This document shows positions 47,934 through 58,997 of a stretch of DNA of 64,000 bases, piece after piece; within the stretch, counting starts at the first letter, position 1, and each line of letters opens with the position of its first letter. The stretch covers positions 124,001-188,000 of the forward strand of contig JANBVO010000034.1 of NCBI GenBank assembly GCA_030052745.1, in the 5' to 3' direction. Origin of the DNA: Pleurostoma richardsiae. Taxonomy: Eukaryota > Ascomycota > Sordariomycetes > Calosphaeriales > Pleurostomataceae. A program made the translations under genes and the position numbers. The notes below the pieces were generated by a model. The model was not told the DNA's origin, did not search any database, and saw only the letters and a program-made list of their open reading frames with translations.

Positions 47934-48508
47934 CGTCGGGGATCTGGAGAGGTCAAGGCTGTAGCGGAGACAAGCTCACGCGGGTGTATGAGGGATGAAT
48001 CGGTGAAGCTCTTGAGCTCTTGGAGCTAATGATACAGGAATCGGTTCTTCAGGGACCGATAACGATAAGCTCGCCTGTGGTTCGTCATCGCAGGAGCGTG
48101 TGCGTGATATGAGGGTACATCTATTCTTCGCATTATCTTGCCGTTCTTAGGTACTCATCTAACATCGACTTGGATGTCACGACCATCGTCGTGCAACCGA
48201 AGCCCATTGATCAATCAGCCAGCCTCGCCCCGCCACCAAAATCGCCGATCAAACCGCAACGCCTCACTGCAAACCGGGGAATCGAATCCTGCCAGCCTGT
48301 TGCCTGTCAACCTGTGCACCAGCGCACCTGGAGCAAATGTACACGAGCTGCCGTCCTTGCCGCCGATGAGAGAGGAAGCTCCTCCACCCGCCGAGAGTCT
48401 CCTCTCTCTTGCTGCTGCTTCCTCCGCGCCGGCCTCGACGACACACAGGTAGCAGCACCGGCAGCAGCAGTTATCACCGCCCACCTCCCACCGCTCACCA
48501 CCTCTGCA
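47934..48508. promoter_or_regulatory. divergent promoter, MET8 and pep7
   Basis: 575 bp between divergent starts. The Pep7 frame is open upstream to 48170, but the conserved start lies at 48509. No named element is identified. Confidence 0.5.
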
Positions 48509-50746
48509 ATGTCAGGCCGGAAGCTCGGAGGCGGCCGAGTCCTCGGCAGCGGCAAAGGCCTCGCCCCGCCGTCGCCGGCCCAGCATCCTCCCCGGGCCAC
48601 GAGCCCGTTTGCGCCCTCCGACGCCAGCACCGCCTCCTTCACCCCTTCGCAGAACTCGCTCTCTCCGCCCTCGTCCGGTCCTCTTCCCGGCTTCGACCGG
48701 CCGCAGGATCTCACGTCCAACATCAGCCTTGGCCGTCCTTCTAATGGGGACTCCTCTGGCACCCGGCTGGTGTGCCCCATTTGCGAGGAGGAGATGGTGA
48801 GCTTGTCGTCCTATCCCGCAGTCGAACTGCTATCCCGGCGCATGTACGATCGGACCAGAGACAATGCTAACCTATTGCTTCCAAAAGCTTACGCTGCTTC
48901 AACTCAACCGTCACCTCGACGACGCCCACCAAGAACTGCCCGAGATCCAGCAGGACGAGGTCAAAACGTGGTTCGACAAGCAGGTGCGCAAGGCGAAGCG
49001 CTTCCAGCCGCTGTCGCTCATCAACCAGAAGCTGCGAGGCCTCGACGTCTTCGAGTCCAACGAGTCCCTACCGCTTCCCGCTCCTGTCGGGGCCGGGCCT
49101 GTAAGGCCCGCGGAGGTGGCTACCATCATAGATCCGGAGGAGCTGGTCACGAGAAAACATTGGCAGAGGGCTACCGGGAACGACATATGTACAGATCCGA
49201 CGTGCGACAGGCGGTTGGGGCCCCTCAACGGGAGCATCAACTGCCGGAAATGCGGCCGATTGTTCTGCGAGGAGCACACCATGTACCAGATGAAGCTGTC
49301 TAGAGCGGCTGCTCACGACCCGGTTAGAGGAGTCTGGTGTAGGGTGTGCGAGACGTGCTACAAGTCGAGAGATGGCTACAATGACCACAATGGGGTGCTC
49401 ATCGACCACACCAACGAATTCATGGCGATACGGAGGAAGAGGGTCGATAGGCACAATCTGGAGGTGCAGCGGCTGGAGAAACGGTTGACAAAGCTGACAA
49501 GGTTGCTCACCAACCCTCCGGAGGAGTTGACGACAGCCAACGGGGCGAGCTTGTTATCACCAGTCACGTCGCTACCAGGGCAAAAGAATGCGCGGAAGCT
49601 GATAGAGCAGTCTGTTGTCACGTGGGAGGACGATGCGACGGTGTCCAAGTGCCCCTTCTGTCAACAGGAGTTCGGTTCGTGGACTTTCAGGAGACACCAT
49701 TGCCGGATATGCGGGAGGGTCGTGTGTGCCGATCCCCAGACTGGCTGCTCAAGCGAAGTTGGCTTGAGTGTTGCCAACCGTAAGTCCATTTCTCACACCG
49801 ATGCAAGTTTCGTAGCCGGGCTCTGACCTCTTTGTTAGCTTTAACCCCTGTTCACGGTGAGAAACCGTCCTCGCCGGCCGCGGGCCAGATAAGCATCGAT
49901 ATCCGCATGTGTCGCGACTGCAAGTTTACGATCTTCTCCAAGCGCGACTTCGCCGAGTCGGTGGCATATAAGCCGCCCGACCAGCGGGCCTACGAAACCA
50001 TGAAGCAGTTCGAGCGTGGAATCCGGCAGCTGATGCCCTCCTTTCAGCGGACGCTGCTCACACTCCAGCCACCGGAGGGCGACGGATACACCGCGGAGCG
50101 CCCGCCGCCGACACACGCACAGATCCAGGAGGCCAGCAAGGTCCGCAAACGCTTGACCGACAGCTTCACCAAGTACGACATGGCGGCGCGGCGCATCCGC
50201 GACATGAAGACGACGAGTCCCACGCAGCTCCGACTGCAGAAGGCCGTCTACGCCGCCGCCAGCGCCTTCCTGCACACGCACATGCTTCCCCTGAAGAGCC
50301 TACCGCGCATGCTCAGGAGCCATGCCGCCCACGGCGGCGGGAGCCCCCTGGCGGGGAACCATCGTCGGCTTCTCTCCGGTCTCGATCGAAGCAGCAGCAC
50401 GGGCAGCGGGTCGTCCCACCTGTCGTCGCCGCTACGCAATGGCGAATTAGCCGACGCAGAGACAGCGTCGCTCGGGGGGGCGAGCGAGGCGAGTAGCGCC
50501 GCGGCATCCGCGCTCGAGGTAGAAGAGAAGGAGCTGCGGGAAAGGCTGGTGGTGCTGGAGGAGCAACGGTTCCTAGTGCGGGAGATGGTGGCTAACGCGA
50601 GGGGGGCGAGGCGGTTCGAGGAAGTCGGCGCTCTGACCAAGAACGTGGAGGAGCTGGACAAAGAGATCGAGAAGCTGAGCAAAGCGGTGCACGGCGTCGA
50701 GGAGAGGTGGGAGGGGCTCTACAGCTCTGGGGAACTGGCAACGTAG
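48509..50746 (+). CDS. pep7: Pep7/Vac1 FYVE-domain vesicle-tethering protein
   Basis: Three exons: 48509-48796, 48888-49779, 49839-50746. Introns are 91 bp (GTGAGC...AAAAG, branch GCTAAC) and 59 bp (GTAAGT...TTAG); the product is 695 aa. MSGRKLGGGRVLGSGKGLAPP is the conserved start. A C2H2 finger (CPICEEEM-LTLLQLNRHLDDAH) is built across the first splice. A degenerate FYVE-like module begins at ~197 (CTDPTCDRRL, CRKCGRLFC). A true FYVE module begins at ~351 (CPFCQQEF, RRHHCRICGRVVC, CRDC), interrupted by the second intron. The C-terminal ~250 residues are helical with a Rab-binding-type region. Yeast Pep7/Vac1 binds PI3P and the Rab5 homologue Vps21 to tether Golgi vesicles to endosomes; the same role is inferred. 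Confidence 0.92.
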
Positions 50747-51160
50747 AATCATTTGGAGCTTAGCGCCAAAAGAGCGAGAGGATTTTGGTTTCTATCAACG
50801 GATCATCGACACGATAGGCATTGCGTGGCGTTGGAGGAGTTGCCTCTGACTACGGGGGAACAGGTTCGATATGACTAGGCAGTTTTTTTCTTATTTTGGT
50901 TAATGTCCATATGCTCAAAATGTCACGCACTTCTTTGTGCCGGCGGGACGAATCTTGATGATTCTGGACTCATGATCTTCATTGTTCAGATCTCTAACCA
51001 GCATGAACTATTCAGTAGGTTCCATCGCACACGCCAGCCCTCCGGATACGGGTATCATAGCCATAGCTCCTAAACCAAAAGGTACCAACCATCACAGTCT
51101 CAGTACTCGTACACACATTCTGAACGGTGCCCGTTGTGTAACACGCGCAGCCAAACCTTC
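50747..51160. other. convergent intergenic region
   Basis: 414 bp between the stops of pep7 (plus) and fta1 (minus). It presumably holds both 3' UTRs, with a T7 run near 50883. Nothing else is seen. Confidence 0.55.
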
Positions 51161-52729
51161 TCAGGCCCTCGCAACTCTCCTCCCCCGTGCCCTCGCCGCC
51201 AGGCCCTCAAACAGCCCCCAGGCTGCTCGCCGGTGGGCAGTCGGCATCCCTCCATCTATCTCGCTAATATCTTTGCTGCCAGCGGGAGAACCGCCGAATA
51301 TCTTGATCCTGCCCTCCGAAGCGACGAAGCCGCCGCAGGCGATCCTCAACACCCGCACCGTTGGGTGGAACATGTCTAGAGCGAGGTGGTGGTCGAGATA
51401 GTGCGCCAGCGCATCCGTGAACGGCTGGTCGACGACCTCTCCTTCCGCTTGTCTGTCGTCCTCTGCATTGCCAGTTCGGGTCCGCCGCCACGTCCAGCCC
51501 TCCTCATCCTTCCCGCCGGCAAGCCGCCTGCGCTTCCGCGTCTCTTGGTTTTCGCTGAGGGGCGAGCCCGCTTTATCGAGTCTCCGTTTTCTGCTTGATT
51601 TGCTGATCCGTTCTTGCTTCTCGAGCGTGCGCCCGGCTTTCACAAACCGCCGGAGGTCTTGTGCTGGGATTATCACATCGATGGCCTTGATACCCAATCG
51701 CGTGCCCTCTTTCCCGTTCCTATCCTCTGCCACTTCTCCTTCAACCTGGTTCTGGTGAGCCCTTGAGCCCCCGCTCTCCAGGATGGACGAAGCAAGAAAG
51801 CCGAGGGTGAGGACTACGTCCTTGGCGAATGGCCCGCGGGTCGGTGGTCCCGTGTCGGCCATCCAGCACTCCCAGAACCGCACGAGAGTCCTCGTGCCGA
51901 GGACTAGCGAGCTGATACGGCAGTCAAAGGCGCTGCAGAGGAAACCCATGACGACGGGCTTCAGTGGCGCGGGCATGCGAAGCAAGAGGAGGGGTAGGAG
52001 AAGGAAGCTGTCCTTCTCACCGTCGGGTGTTGGAATCCTGCCGCTGGTGTTGAAAATAGTCGGCGCAATCTTATCTGCAGGTTCTCTGCCTAAAGCCGTT
52101 GGTGCCGACGCCGCTCCCCGGACACTCGCATCATCGGGGCTCTCTGCGACTAAGGGGAGAAGCAGCCCCGTGAAGAGAGCGTGCTCGTACCGCAGCGAGA
52201 TGTGTATCCCTTTCCTTCCCTCTGCTCTCCCACCCGGACCGTCTTCCGTCAGGCCCTGCGGCGCATCGCTGCTCAGGTCTCGGCTGGCGGGCCGACCGTG
52301 CTGCGCGTCCCCTCCTAGCCGCTGGCCCAACACCTCGTCCAGGCGCACAAGGCGCATCGTGACCAGCTCCAGGGCACCGGCACGGCCCATCGCGCCGTCG
52401 CCGTCGGCGCCCTCAAGGCCCACCTCCACGCCGCGGACCACATCGCCGACAAGCGTGTCGCGCAGCCGCTGCGATAGCGTCTGTAGTCGCTGGTCTGTGA
52501 GGGCCTCGGGGCCGATGTAGAGAGGGGAGACGCGGTGGGTAGAGAAGCTGGTGCTGAAGAACGGAGGCGGTGCAGCAGCAGAGGAGATGGAGGAGGCCGG
52601 CGAGGGATCTTCAGCGGATGGCGCGGCGTCTGCGGTGGCTGCTTCTACTTCGACCTGTTGGGGCAAAGAGTCGGCGCGGCGCCCGCGAGTTCGCGAGTTG
52701 GGTGAGTGATGTCGCCGGCGGGGAGGCAT
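51161..52729 (-). CDS. fta1: Sim4/CCAN kinetochore subunit Fta1 (CENP-L homologue)
   Basis: A single exon of 522 aa from ATG 52729 (MPPRRRHHSPN). A disordered N-terminus leads to FFSTSFSTHRVSPLYIGPEAL and LQTLSQRLRDTLVGDVVRGV, the hallmark opening of the fungal Fta1 family. Further family-like blocks are HISLRYEHALFTGLLLPL, FNTSGRIPTPDG and SAFDCRISSLVLGTRTLVRFWECW. The C-terminus has DALAHYLDHHLALDMFHPTVRVLRIACGGF. Basic inserts (SRKRRLDKAG, TRKRRRLAGG) in the second half could be nuclear targeting signals. Fta1/CENP-L/Iml3 pairs with Mis15/CENP-N/Chl4 in the inner kinetochore at CENP-A nucleosomes. The assignment rests on recognised sequence blocks, not a search. Confidence 0.85.
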   Translation of the reverse strand: MPPRRRHHSPNSRTRGRRADSLPQQVEVEAATADAAPSAEDPSPASSISSAAAPPPFFSTSFSTHRVSPLYIGPEALTDQRLQTLSQRLRDTLVGDVVRGVEVGLEGADGDGAMGRAGALELVTMRLVRLDEVLGQRLGGDAQHGRPASRDLSSDAPQGLTEDGPGGRAEGRKGIHISLRYEHALFTGLLLPLVAESPDDASVRGAASAPTALGREPADKIAPTIFNTSGRIPTPDGEKDSFLLLPLLLLRMPAPLKPVVMGFLCSAFDCRISSLVLGTRTLVRFWECWMADTGPPTRGPFAKDVVLTLGFLASSILESGGSRAHQNQVEGEVAEDRNGKEGTRLGIKAIDVIIPAQDLRRFVKAGRTLEKQERISKSSRKRRLDKAGSPLSENQETRKRRRLAGGKDEEGWTWRRTRTGNAEDDRQAEGEVVDQPFTDALAHYLDHHLALDMFHPTVRVLRIACGGFVASEGRIKIFGGSPAGSKDISEIDGGMPTAHRRAAWGLFEGLAARARGRRVARA

Positions 52730-53104
52730 GGTCTGGTACAGCTGAGAAGGTGGCAGGCCCTGTCGATGAGGTTGGGAAAGCTCAGTCTAGAAGAATATGT
52801 GCGCTCTGTGTCTGGTGCGCCGCTGCGCCGCTTAGAGTGAGCCTGTTAGTACAGACGCGTCGGCGCTAGCGGCAGCTTTGCGTTGTTGTGCCGTCAAGGC
52901 GTACCGGCGAGAACCGTTCCTTGTGCTACACGCCAAACGTAAAGGAGAAGCAGTCAGTTCTCTGTGTGGATGACCTACATGCGATTGATGTTGGGATGTC
53001 GCGACGCAAGACGTGAAAGTAAAAGGTCGCGTTGGAGTAGCTGACGCTAGCCGTTCCTGGTGTGAATAAGGTCAAAAGCGGTGCAAGTATCGATTTGACC
53101 GCGT
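52730..53104. promoter_or_regulatory. fta1 promoter and HET-gene 3' UTR
   Basis: 375 bp between the HET-gene stop and the fta1 start, both on the minus strand. No specific element is recognised. Confidence 0.5.
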
Positions 53105-55131
53105 CTATATGATCTTGAAAGTCGCTTCTCCCCATTCCCTACCAACCGCGGCAGCCTCAGTAGCAACAGACAATCTGATATCCGCAAGTCCAATGCGCTC
53201 GTATAAGCGTCCCTCATGTCTCACGCTCCGGAGCACAAGGAAGTGCTGCTTCAAGACATCTTGCCCGAGCCTCAAGCAGAACACCGGCGAGTGTAACGGC
53301 ACAAAGGTCCTTGGCTCGTCTGCGTCCCACAGCGCGTAGTCAGGGTAGAACCGGACTCTCTCCGTAGATTTGTCCCCGTCCAAGCCGTCGATGACCAGCT
53401 TGACTGCGCTGGTCCCGTCACGCAGTTCCTGCAAGGGGATGCCCGCCCAATCAAGGGTAGCGGGGATCTGCGATCCACGCAGGACGACAAAGCCGGACAG
53501 CACCTCTCCAGTCGCATCGTGCCCTGCGGCGGTACACGCAGCGTCAAGGACGTCGATGGTGCCGTGGAAGGCAGTACCGCTCAGGTAAATGTAGTTAACG
53601 GCTCCGGGGTAGGAGGCCCATGACCAAGACGGTGCGATGTACTCGTCGAGCTTGGTGGCATGGGCACTGCCGGGGAGGAGGCGCCAGTGCAGGTCGGCCA
53701 CCAGACTCGACTTCCACAGCCCGGCGAGATAGACGTCAGGTCGCAGCCGCAATGTCTGCTTGGCCAGCCCAGACAAGGCGGGAAGCCGGTCTTTCGGGTA
53801 TGTCAGCTGCAGCCCCGAGTACTCCTCAACCCGCATGCGCCACTGGTCGAGACGCCCGGCCGGTTTCTCGACTGCGCTTCCGTGCAGTTTTGGAGTCGTG
53901 CCGGACCGGTTTACCCTGTCGCTTATGGCACAGTCAGACTCGCACTCGAACCCCTCGCGGCATTCCCAGATAACCTCCTGCCGACCATAATGTACCAGCC
54001 TCGGAGCGAGGAGGCATTCTTGATATGTCCAAGCCCGTGTAAGCAACGGGAAGTGAGCAGTAACCCCGTCTGTCCCAAATCGAGCCCAGTCTATTGGGTG
54101 AGAAAGGCGCCGGCGACAATATACAGTCCTCAGACTTCCGTCCTCGCCATTTGTCTGCAGTGCATGGTCGATTCCAAAGCAACCGCCAAACAACCCCCCA
54201 TCATCATTCCGTGAACTTGTTGCGCCAATGACTAGAAGCGCGTTTTCGAATATATCTGCCATGCGGCCAGATTCTCTCTGCCAGTCTTCAGAGTCGTCCT
54301 GGACAATGCACTGTGCAATCGGCTTAGTAGCCGCTTATAGATCACAGGTGTTGTCCGCGTTAACCTACCATAGAGTCGATCCATAACCACCGTATCCCTA
54401 GTTGCCTGGTAAGGGTCACAGCATCCCGAAACATCTTTGGAAGGCGCGAGAAAGCAATGCGATCTTTGTTCTGCTGCAGGTTTCCTCTGACCGTCGCCGC
54501 GGCTGGCCGTGATCCTCCCCAGCAGTGGCTTAAGCATGCGTACTTTGCTCTCACATCCCGCGGCTCCCACACTCTGACATCACTCCCGAACCCATCAACA
54601 GCGAGATCCAGTACACGCGTCGGAAGATTCTTTGCATTGCCCGGGCCGCAGAGGACGTGCGATGTGGTACATTTCCGCATCCACCCCAGTATCGTGTCAG
54701 TGGTATCTCTAGAACCCGTGTACTTTGGGCTGAGTTTGGCATGGCCAATGCCAGGGAATGGTAGATGCCCTGTAACCATGTCAACTAATATGCGACTATA
54801 TGCCCATGAAAGCTTCCCCACCTGAAGCCGAGAAGAACTCTAGATAGCTAATTCCCTTTGTAGGATGAGATACCCCGAGGGTCAGTGGCGACGCCTCACT
54901 GCTCCCTATGATTGTAATCTGGCATCGAAGATCCGGGAGGACTAGACACGCTTGTATTCCGTCTTTAAAAAGAGTGCAGACACGACAGCCTCTCCGCCAT
55001 GCTTGTCCTGGTCACTCTCGAAAGGAGGTCCGGTTCTGTGGGAGAAGGACGGTCCGGCAGGCTGAGCAAACTCCCTCTGAAAGCAGAGGACCAGCCGATA
55101 CTTCGGCGTGCAAGCCGGCATCGGCCATCAT
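53105..55131 (-). pseudogene. HET-domain gene with in-frame nonsense codon
   Basis: Three exons on the minus strand: 55131-54822, 54769-54369, 54310-53105. Introns are 52 bp (GTGGGG...ACAG) and 58 bp (GTAGGT...ACAG); the reading is 638 codons long. The N-terminal block has the usual paired Cys pattern (CSACRTVL, then RRGCRVCTLF). Codon 40, between these pairs, is TGA (55014-55012). The frame is otherwise intact and still contains the whole HET domain: [41 protein letters not shown] across the second splice, MADIFENALLVIGATSS, and LLTRAWTYQECLLAPRL. HET proteins trigger incompatibility cell death when vegetatively fusing strains differ. The TGA makes this a likely null allele or recent pseudogene, unless translation restarts at the Met before RKCTTSH in exon 2. 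A sequencing error is also possible. Confidence 0.8.
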
Positions 55132-56060
55132 CTCGGGAGGGGAATATCGGAATCAAGAGTGCTGGTGCGGCAGCTTGTTCGAGACTGTGTCGTGGGCCTC
55201 GTTGAAAATCGCGTTAGGGGCCTTCCCGCCCCTCCTTAATGGTATACGGCACCTTTGACGACATCGTGCACCGCCCCCAGGAGGCACCTGCGTCTCGAGG
55301 CTTTTGAGTGGCTTAGCTAGCCAATTGTGCTCTAGGGGAAGCCTGCCTGACCACGGTATCCGGAAGTGGCGTAACAGAAGAGGCCGCTTTCTGGCCAAGG
55401 ATGGCAATTGAGGAGATAATGAAGAACAGTTCTGTCCCGTATATTGTCTCACATTTCCGGTTTCCTAAGCATACCGACCTAAAACGTAGTTCCCCAAATC
55501 TCCATTACTCAATTTTACATACGGGAGTTTCTAAAGCCGATGGGTTAATATGATGCTGCTCTGAAGACCTAAGCTACCTTCTGGCAAAAGGCGCTGGTTC
55601 TGCTCAGCAGGTGAAGTCGAGTATCCCAAAAGGTAATTAAGAACCGAGTTGATCCAGTTGAAATCAGCCCAAAACTTGTAGAGATCCGCGCAGCATCAGG
55701 TTAATAAGTATCTTGTAGGCTTAATATCGGCGATGAGCGCCGAGATGGCAACGACCCTCACACTTAAACTCCGATTGTCGCGGCTATCTCCTAGCATCAC
55801 GGTGCCGTGCCCGGCCGGCATCTTCATAATGGACCAACAGAAACCCACCGATATCCATCACGCAACCTGACTAAAACTAGCCCATCCCCGACGGGCCATT
55901 GAGTTACGGAGCCGGCGTCCCTGAGCGGGGTATTATACAACTGAATTTGAACCTCTTCCTTTACTTGGTCTCTCTCTCTCTCTCTTTCTGAGAGAACATC
56001 GCGATATTCGAACGTACCCTGGTCTCGACGTGGTAGCGAAAACCGCAGAAAGCAAACAAG
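55132..56060. promoter_or_regulatory. divergent promoter, HET gene and aldo-keto reductase
   Basis: 930 bp between divergent starts. A TC microsatellite (55969-55984) lies ~75 bp before the reductase start, typical of a CT-rich fungal core promoter. A minus-strand open frame (55153-55452) has no domain. Confidence 0.5.
55969..55984 (+). repeat. (TC)8 microsatellite in AKR promoter
   Basis: Eight TC dinucleotides immediately upstream of the aldo-keto reductase gene, probably part of its CT-rich core promoter. Confidence 0.7.
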
Positions 56061-57232
56061 ATGATGCAACAAGCCTCAACGTCGGCGCTGAAGGTCGTTT
56101 TCGGAGCAATGACTCTGGGCAGAGAAGGTAGGCTTCCGGCCGTTCTCCTCCTTCCACGGCTCGTCTATTCCTTTCTTTCCTAGACGGCGCCGTGTCTCTA
56201 ACAGGAAGCACAAGGCGCGGAGCAAGCACGCGTGCACGATCTCAAAGACTGTGCCGAGATCTTGGACGTCTTCCAGAGACACGGGCATAATGAAGTGGAC
56301 ACAGCGCGCACATACGGCGGGGGCAGCTCTGAGGAGTATCTTGGGCAACTGGACTGGCAGAAGCGCGGCATCGTCATGGACACCAAGCTCTCGCCGAATG
56401 CGGGGGCGGCTGGAGGAAAAGCGTACACGCACAAACCAGAGACTCTCAAGGCGGCGTTGAAAGAGAGCTTGGCGGCACTAAACACTGAGAAGGTCTGCCT
56501 ATAATAGCCCCTATTGCTCTTTGATAATAGAGGCTCGATCCATCCAGATTGTTAATGACAGGACAGGTCGACATGTGGTATCTCCACGCCCCGGATCGCA
56601 ACACCCCGTACGAAGACACCCTGCGGGAGGTCAACAACCTCTACAAAGAAGGCTATTTCAGACGCTTCGGCATCAGCAACTATGCTGCCTGGGAGGTGGC
56701 CCAGATTTGTGAGATCTGCATCCGGAACGGCTGGAAGCGGCCCGACGCCTACCAGGGCGTGTACAACGCCCTGCACCGCGCCGTCGAACCGGAATTGCTG
56801 CCCTGCCTACGCTACTACGGGATCGCCCTTTACGAGTTCAACCCGCTGGCGGGCGGCTTCCTGACTGACAGGTACGAGCGTGGCACGGCGGAGCACGAGG
56901 CAGGTAGCCGGTTCGACCCATCGAGAAACCAAGGCGTGAGCTACCGGAAGAGATACTGGAACGACGCGTACTTTGACGCTCTGGACGTTGTTAGGCCTGT
57001 GGCGAAGAGGCTCGGCATATCAACAGCAGAGGCGGCGTTGAGGTGGGTTACGCACCACAGCCAGATGAAGAAAGAGTTCGGCGACGCTGTTATCATTGGC
57101 GCAAGCAGCGCGGCGCAACTGGAGGAGAACCTAGTTAACCTGGAAAAGGGGCCACTACCAGAAGAGATGGTCAAGGCGTTTGATGACGGCTGGGCGATCA
57201 TCAAGGGTATTTGCAAGCCCTACTTCCACTGA
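56061..57232 (+). CDS. aldo-keto reductase, AKR7 (aflatoxin aldehyde reductase)-like
   Basis: Three exons: 56061-56127, 56215-56492, 56567-57232. The first intron is 87 bp (GTAGGC...ACAAG). Its acceptor is chosen because AAG at 56214, not the CAG ten bases earlier, keeps the frame and gives GREGAEQARVHDLKDC. The second intron is 74 bp (GTCTGC...ACAG). The product is 336 aa. It begins MMQQASTSALKVVFGAMTLG. The catalytic tetrad is visible as NEVDTARTYGGG (Asp, Tyr), VMDTKLSP (Lys) and MWYLHAPDR (His). Later blocks YFRRFGISNYAAWEVAQIC and LYEFNPLAGGFLTDRY are typical of AKR7-like fungal proteins. They reduce aldehydes and ketones with NADPH. It is the first of four oxidoreductase/transport genes in this 7.5-kb stretch. 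Confidence 0.92.
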
Positions 57233-57813
57233 GGTAGAGGCGTGTCGTAATATGCCGGGACCGCGCTGGCCTCCTTCGAATAGACTGCCTCTGCTGTCGA
57301 TGTATGCGGGCTATACGGGCTTAACGAGCTTCCAGAGCTAGCGAGAGTGGAAAGTTCACTCGCACTTCTGGAAGCAGCCGCCGTTGCTGAAGTGCGTGAT
57401 TCACAAGAAAATTTGACCAAACTAGTGTGGCTCGAGAGATCTTTGTTGTCGAGATCAGTAAGCATGGGTTGGTGCCAACTTCGTACTCAACCATAAGCGA
57501 AAAGGACCTTATCTTCACCTTTGACCGGATCGCGGTCATTGAGTAGACTTCAAGTTCTGGTACAGTGTCGGCCGTCATAGAGATGAACTAAATGTAAGAA
57601 CTATTACATGGCTTTGTCGAGATCCGTTCATGAAACACATGTTCCTTGGCGAGTACGAGCTGAGAGTTTGTGACATTGTTGCGTAGGAGCAGCTTTGTTT
57701 TCCTATGTTGCAAAAGCGAAGAGTCTAGACTCGTGCATTGACAATTACCATGTCTACAACCTATATGCCAGCAAGTTGGTCGCTCTTTTCTCATGGAAGT
57801 ATCTGACCACAAA
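57233..57813. other. convergent intergenic region
   Basis: 581 bp between the stops of the aldo-keto reductase (plus) and SDR (minus). Short minus-strand frames (57220-57812) have no family signature. It presumably holds 3' UTRs. Confidence 0.55.
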
Positions 57814-58997
57814 TCACGCCGCGAGAGCGTAAGTTCGGCCAGTCAACTCCTCGCTTAGGTGCCATAGCCGTTCGGCTAGTCTGGGGTCACTTGCATAGTC
57901 CGAGCATTCTGCAATCTGGCAGTCGGACATGTACAGGCCATCTGACTCTGCTGGAAAAGTTAGCGGCGAGTATGTTCTCTGAGACACCATGACCTTACTG
58001 TCCAACGCAGGATCTAGGGCTGCTACTAAAGTGGTTGAGGCGCCGACGTCTGGGGTCTTCCAGTAGTCGGTCGTCTTCTTCATTTGAGCTGCTGTCTCGG
58101 GATCATGTTCTCTGCTAAGGTCGGTTAAGACTCCTGTTGTGTGTTGTGAGCTCAGCGAACTTCATTCAAATGAAGAGCAGCAACGACCCTACCTCCAGGG
58201 TGGATTGAAAATGAGGCAATGCCAGCTGATGACAAGTGGTCCTTTAAATAGCGGGTGAACAATATGTTGGCGGTTTTAGACTGAGAATAGGCAATGATGG
58301 GGTTGTAGCCCGGCTCAGTTTCCTTTGCGAATGCAGGTGGCAAGTTCGCAAAGGGCCTTTCTTCCTCGGGGAGCGGTTTGCCCTGAAAGTTGTAGTCCGC
58401 GAACCGAATGGGTGACAACCTGTGGCCCTGGCTCGAGAGATTGATGACCCGCGTCTCTCCAGGAGCCGATGTCTCTGCCGCCTTGAGGAGCAGGGGCAGA
58501 AGAAGATTCGTCAGCAGAAATGGCCCGATGTGGTTGACACCAAGTTGGTACTCTATCTTCTCGTCCGTCCACCTCCGATGGTGAGTGACGCAGCCGGCAT
58601 TGTTGATCAGAAAGTCGATCTTGTTGACCTTTTGGCCAATCTCTTTGGCCGCCTTCTCGATGGCCCTTTGGGAGGAGAGGTCCAGGATGACAATGTCGAC
58701 CTCGACGTCGGGATACAGCTTGTGGATGTTCTCCGCCGACTTCTTCAGCTTTTCTTCCGTTCTATTCACAAGGACCAGCTTTGCCGGGTTCTGCGAGGCG
58801 AAAGCAATGGCTGTGGCCTCGCCTAGGCCGATGGGCGCCACGCCGGTTACCACAACTAGGAGTGTCCGTGTAAGTGTCTATGAGCTATGTGTTTTGACCG
58901 GCTTTCACGCACCATTCTTCCCCTTGATCCTATCTGCAAATGCCTCGGCAACCGCCAGGCCAGAAGTGTACTGATTATACTCTGGGTGAGACGTCAT
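57814..58997 (-). CDS. short-chain dehydrogenase/reductase
   Basis: Three exons on the minus strand: 58997-58913, 58855-58193, 58133-57814. Introns are 57 bp (GTGCGT...CTAG) and 59 bp (GTAGGG...ACAG); the product is 355 aa. The splice joins give KGKNVVVTGVAPIGLGE and HPGGVLTDLSREHDPETAAQM. The Rossmann fold has TGVAPIGLGE (one residue longer than the usual TGxxxGxG spacing), LINNAG, VINLSS and the catalytic YSQSK. The C-terminus (TPDVGASTTLVAALDPAL, GLYMSDCQ) places it with retinol-dehydrogenase/WWOX-like fungal SDRs. It probably uses NADP(H) on an alcohol or ketone; the substrate is unknown. It is divergent from the FAD monooxygenase with 755 bp between them, so they may share regulation. 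Confidence 0.9.

Noticed and set aside
51783-52520. 245-codon plus-strand frame
   Set aside because: Antisense to the single-exon fta1 gene, which carries the conserved family blocks.
55153-55452. Minus-strand 99-codon frame as an upstream exon of the HET gene
   Set aside because: It does not join in frame to the exon with the Cys motifs by any good splice pair and shows no HET-family signal.
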